Shown in pieces: positions 60,425 through 64,000 of a DNA stretch of 64,000 nucleotides. The DNA is taken from contig JAJTUP010000044.1 of the NCBI GenBank assembly GCA_021399435.1, forward strand, positions 1-64,000. Direction: 5' to 3'. The DNA comes from Diaporthe sp. PMI_573 (taxonomy: Eukaryota; Ascomycota; Sordariomycetes; Diaporthales; Diaporthaceae). The notes beneath the pieces were generated by a model. It was not told the DNA's origin. It searched no databases and saw only the letters and a program-made list of their open reading frames with translations. The translations under genes were made by a program, and so were the position numbers. Positions within the stretch are counted from its first letter, which is position 1; every line of letters begins with the position of its first letter.

Positions 60425-62163
60425 ATGAAGTCAACTGCAGAACATGTCCCTAACGCCAGCGTTGCTGGTCATTCAAACTCGAATCCAGAGTACCAGAACT
60501 GGTTCCAGAAGACGCTGAAACCAAAGAGAATCAATGCCAGGTATCCTTTCAAGGGTGCGCCCTTATTGTATGCAACATGCGGTTTTGGTAGTCTTGGTGA
60601 TGCACTGTTCGGCTACAATTCCGGTACGTTCCTTTGAGGACATTTTCATGGGAGAACCGTGGACCCTAACAACCTTTAGGTATTATGTCCGGCCTGCTGG
60701 TCAATCCAGTCTTCGTTTCCCGGTTTTACAGAGATTACGGCGGCGCGGACGGCACCACAGACCATGTAAACCCAACCATCACCGGCATCTCTGTCGCGTG
60801 TCTCCAACTCACCGCTGCTCTTGGTGCCATTGTCGCCGGATGGCTGGGCGATATCATCGGAAGAAAGAAGTGCGTCCGAATCGGCGGATTCATTTATTTC
60901 TTCAGCGCCTTCATCCAAATTTGGGCCTCGGATTTTGGCACTTTCATGACTGGCCGTACCATCCAAGGTCTGGGAGTCGGATTCCTTTCCATGACTGTCC
61001 CCATCATTCAAACGGAAATCGCAGCTCCACATGCCAGAGGTCTTATGGTCGGAATCGAATATACATTCCTCATCGCTGGCTACATGCTTTCCTGCTGGGT
61101 GGATTATGGATTCAATTTCCTTCTGCCCGACAAATTGTCTTGGCAAGGTCCCTTCATCATCCAGATCGTTCTTTCGTTCATCTTGGTCTCGATGTCCTTC
61201 TTCCTCCCAGAAACACCTCGTTGGCTCGCGAAGAACGGGAATGTCTACAGACAGTCGCAGATCTCCATTCGAACGGCGACACTGAGGCAACGAATGTCCA
61301 GCAGGTCTTTCTTGAGATTCAAGAGGCGGTCAAATATGAGGAGTCTCTGGGTTCAGCTGGCTGGATCGTAAGAAACATCCACCCTCGTCTCGCTCATCAA
61401 TCTTGCTGACTTTTTGTGGCAACAGGAAATGTTCACCCTCTATCGCAAGCGCACAATTGTCGGCATTACTGTTCAAATGTTCGCTCAACTAAACGGCATC
61501 AACATCATTTCCTTTTACCTACCTTCCACTCTCGCCTCCGCCGGTTTCGATGAGCGCAGATCCCTCCTCTACACCGCCGCCAATGCTATCCCTTACACCG
61601 CCGCTACAGTAGTGACGTGGTACCTCGCCGACCGATGGGGCCGCAAACCTCTGCTCCAACTTGGCGGTGTCGCCATGGCCTGTCTACTCGGCATAGTCTG
61701 CGCATTTACCGAAGCGCCCCTCGCCACGACCGTCCGCGCCAACGGACAATACGCCTTCGTCATGCTGTACAACATCGTCTACGGCTTCACCTGGGGTCCC
61801 ATGCCGTGGCTCATACCCGCCGAGATCTTTCCCCTTCGCTCCCGCTCGAAGGGGATGGCCCTCGCCACCGCTTCCAACTGGATCTTCAATTTCATCATCG
61901 GTATGGTCTCTCCCGACGCGTTTGCAGGTATCGGTGGCTACTTCTATCTCGTGATTGCCGGTTTCTGTCTATTATCGGCTGGTTTAAGTTATTTCTACTA
62001 TGTCGAGACTGCTGGTCATACACTAGAGGAAATTGCCGTGGCTTTCGGTGATAAGGCCTTTGACAGTGATGATGGCGAGGTTATGGCAACCGCCAGGGAG
62101 GGAAGTCTCGCCAGGGCGAGGAACGGGGGTATCGTGGTTGACGGGGGGAATGAGAAGGTGTAA
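60425..62163 (+). CDS. MFS sugar transporter, with a 1-nt frameshift
   Basis: Sugar-porter-family (12-TM) plasma-membrane transporter. Exons 60425-60623, 60680-61367, 61426-62163; introns begin GTACGT and GTAAGA, with CTAAC/CTGAC branch sites. Motifs: GFGSLGDALFGYNSG-IMSG in TM1, GWLGDIIGRKK in loop 2-3, GRTIQGLGVGFLS, PETPRWLAK after TM6, QLNGINIISFYLP in TM7, LADRWGRKPLL in loop 8-9, PAEIFPLRSRSKG after TM10. At 61236-61239 (AACGGGAATG) one base, probably a G, is missing: the family sequence continues in the next frame as ECLQTVADLHSNGD to SAGW. Either a homopolymer sequencing error or an inactivating indel. Start ATG 60425; the upstream TTG is not used. Confidence 0.88.
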
Positions 62164-63044
62164 AGAATGTTCACTAACTGACTGACTGAGCGAGGTACCG
62201 TCTAGGAAGGACCGAAATATTTACTGCGGGTCTTTATTTGCTATGGCACGCCATGGGTACGTGCTGTGCAACTCTATGCAAGGCCATAGGGCAGGTGGCA
62301 CTAGTTAAGACCAGTTAGCTATATCTCCTATACAAATAGTCTTCCTATAGATTGTTTTAAAATATAATCTCTTACCAACCTCCTGTATATAGCTTACAAT
62401 ATTCTTTATATACTCTAGAAGCTGCTTAAGACATGGATCGTATCATGCCACCTGGAGGGATCTGTCGAAGTCGAGGAAGTGAACGCCAGGCTACCCGACG
62501 ACTTCGGCGAGGTTCCAGTGGGCAGCAGCACCAAGGCATCAATAGCGACCACTGTGGTTCACATACACCAACAAGCCGTCACCTCTGTTGTTATCTCACC
62601 GGACAGCACGTTCGTAGCCTTATAATGTTACTCTATGGACGGGCAGATCCTCCTCAGGGATGGAGATACCGGTGACTAACTGCTCTTACTTCCAGACAAT
62701 AGCGGCGCATTCTCGCAGCCCTCCGTCATGAACCAGCTACTAGTAACCGTCTCTGACGAGAGGAAAGTCCTAAGTCTGGGACCTCGACGCGAAAGTCCCG
62801 GAAAAGGTTGACGCGCCCACGCCCTGTGCCGCACTCCAGGTCTTTCGGAGCCACGCCGACTATACCATAAAATAATCTTCTTTTTTAAATTAGATTAAGA
62901 TTGGTGGAGAAATCTAGACTTAAATGTATTAGATCCTTGTTCCATTTCCTGTTCAAGCGAAGGGGTTTACGAGGAGAGTCGGAATCTTTCTTGCAGATGT
63001 TGCGGGACGCACTGCTTATCTCTGGATTAGGATTAATTGGTTGC
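62164..63044 (+). pseudogene. Possible WD40-repeat relic in otherwise empty region
   Basis: Around 62580-62700 one frame reads VVISPDSTFVAL, a stop, then SMDGQILLRDGDTGD and a stop, recalling the SPDS-x-VA and W/D-ending blade pattern of WD40 repeats (NACHT-WD40 type). Stops are frequent and only one or two blades are visible. The rest of the stretch has nothing recognisable. Confidence 0.25.
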
Positions 63045-64000
63045 TAGTTGACGTTTGATCCCTCTAAGCGCCGTATCCGCTGCATCGCCCACATTATTAA
63101 CCTATCCCTTCAAGCATTCCTTCTCGCGTCTTCAAAAGAGGCACTAATCGCCGCTCTTAATGCCGCCGATGATACCTCAAGCGATCAGTTATTTGCACAG
63201 TTCTACGACACCTTACACGACGCCGGACAGACAACAAGAACAGATGAGGCCCATCAGAGAAGAAGAGCTTCGCGAAGAGGCAATCGTATACTTGAGAACT
63301 TCACTGGATGGCAGCATATCGCGCCCCTAAGGAAAGTACACAACATCGCGGTCTGGATACGTAATTCTACGCTTCATTCGGCTATATGGGACGATGAAAT
63401 AAAGCTCCGACTAGGCATAGATAATGCCACACGCTGGAATTCATGGTATCGATTGTTGGATAATTTTCTGCGGTATCAATCCCGTGTAAAACAGTTCCTA
63501 ATTGACAATGATAGAGAGCTTCAAGACGATATCCTGCTAGGTTCAGAGTGGGAGTTTATTGAACGGACGCATCGTTTCCTACAGCCGTTTGCCTCAGCTA
63601 CGTTGTTGGCTGAAGGGGCGCGATCTACACTCTCCCAATCACTCTCGATAATGGATGTTTTATTGCGACAGTACGAGAAGTATAAGGTCGGTGGCGATGT
63701 TTTTTCTTTCATCTATGCTCTCCTCTCGAGTGGTGGCTACATCGAGATCAAAGGAAAGCATATCCGCGGTTATCCCGCATGGCAATTGATATCCTCTCAA
63801 TCCCTCCTGAATCATCTGACGTTGAGTCTCACTTCTCATCGGCGCGGCGTACGCTATCATGGGATAGAGAGAGCATGACCTGCGAGAACCTGGCGAAGGT
63901 TGAGTGTGTGGGCAACTGGATGCGCGAGGGTATCATTGTACCCAGGTCTCACGGTGGCAGGGGCGTTATTTCGAGCGTTGCTGTTGAATTTGGCGTTGAA
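63045..64000 (+). pseudogene. hAT-F transposase fragment, runs off the window
   Basis: Frame starting abruptly with DPSKRRIRCIAHIINLSLQAF, then LRKVHNIAVWIRNS, IDNATRWNSWYRLLDNFLR, insertion-domain sequence to MDVLLRQYEKYK, then (after an internal loss and frame change near 63690-63780) the dimerisation region MAIDILSIPPESSDVESHFSSARR, NLAKVECVGNWMREGI. No BED finger or first two catalytic Asp; the part between insertion and dimerisation domains is deleted. The 3' terminus may lie beyond 64000. Confidence 0.8.

Overview
The window is from a filamentous ascomycete (Pezizomycotina, most likely Sordariomycetes). The evidence is 44-110 nt introns with GTRNGT donors and CTAAC/CTGAC branch sites, Zn2Cys6 regulators, Clr5, HET and MYND-type proteins, and a heavy load of hAT, pogo and Gypsy elements, with some stop codons of the kind RIP would create. 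About half of the window is mobile DNA or its debris. Cellular genes sit between the elements in small islands.

Layout: (1) 1-5.3 kb holds a TA-flanked MITE, an aspartyl-tRNA synthetase fragment, a hAT element (family A) and a Gypsy integrase fragment, joined end to end. (2) 5.6-10.7 kb is a fermentation pair: alcohol dehydrogenase (minus, frameshifted) and a Zymomonas-like pyruvate decarboxylase (plus, intact), divergent around a 2.2 kb intergenic region. (3) 11-35 kb is a transposon nest: a 3'-truncated pogo element, relics, an intact 2.96 kb hAT (family B, copy 1), half of a hAT of family C, three copies of a degenerate hAT (family D), an internally deleted family A copy and a truncated family E transposase. 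A broken C6 regulator, a minisatellite and a DUF2293 gene lie between them. (4) 34.6-44 kb holds a 5'-truncated MYND-finger gene, a Clr5-domain gene fused to a Gypsy gag fragment, and the second intact hAT-B copy inserted in the leader/LTR of that Gypsy element. (5) 44.3-49.6 kb carries small genes for disordered, Q/E-rich or glycine-rich proteins and a HET-protein tail. (6) 50-53.9 kb is a second MITE copy and a chain of fused fragments (hAT-C, Gypsy RT/RNase H, pogo-like). (7) 54.1-62.2 kb is a likely sugar/polyol-use cluster: Zn2Cys6 regulator, polyol (xylitol-type) dehydrogenase and MFS sugar transporter. A perfect 18-bp inverted repeat with CGGCGG/CCGCCG arms lies between the divergent dehydrogenase and transporter. 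(8) 62.5-64 kb holds a possible WD40 relic and a family F hAT fragment running off the window.

The strongest observations are: two almost identical, intact hAT-B copies, each with its own perfect 8-bp target duplication; family D copies that share the same nonsense codons; an intron present in one hAT-A copy and precisely absent from the other; and 1-2 nt frameshifts in several otherwise well-kept genes, which could be decay or assembly error. Family letters A-F are labels for this window only.
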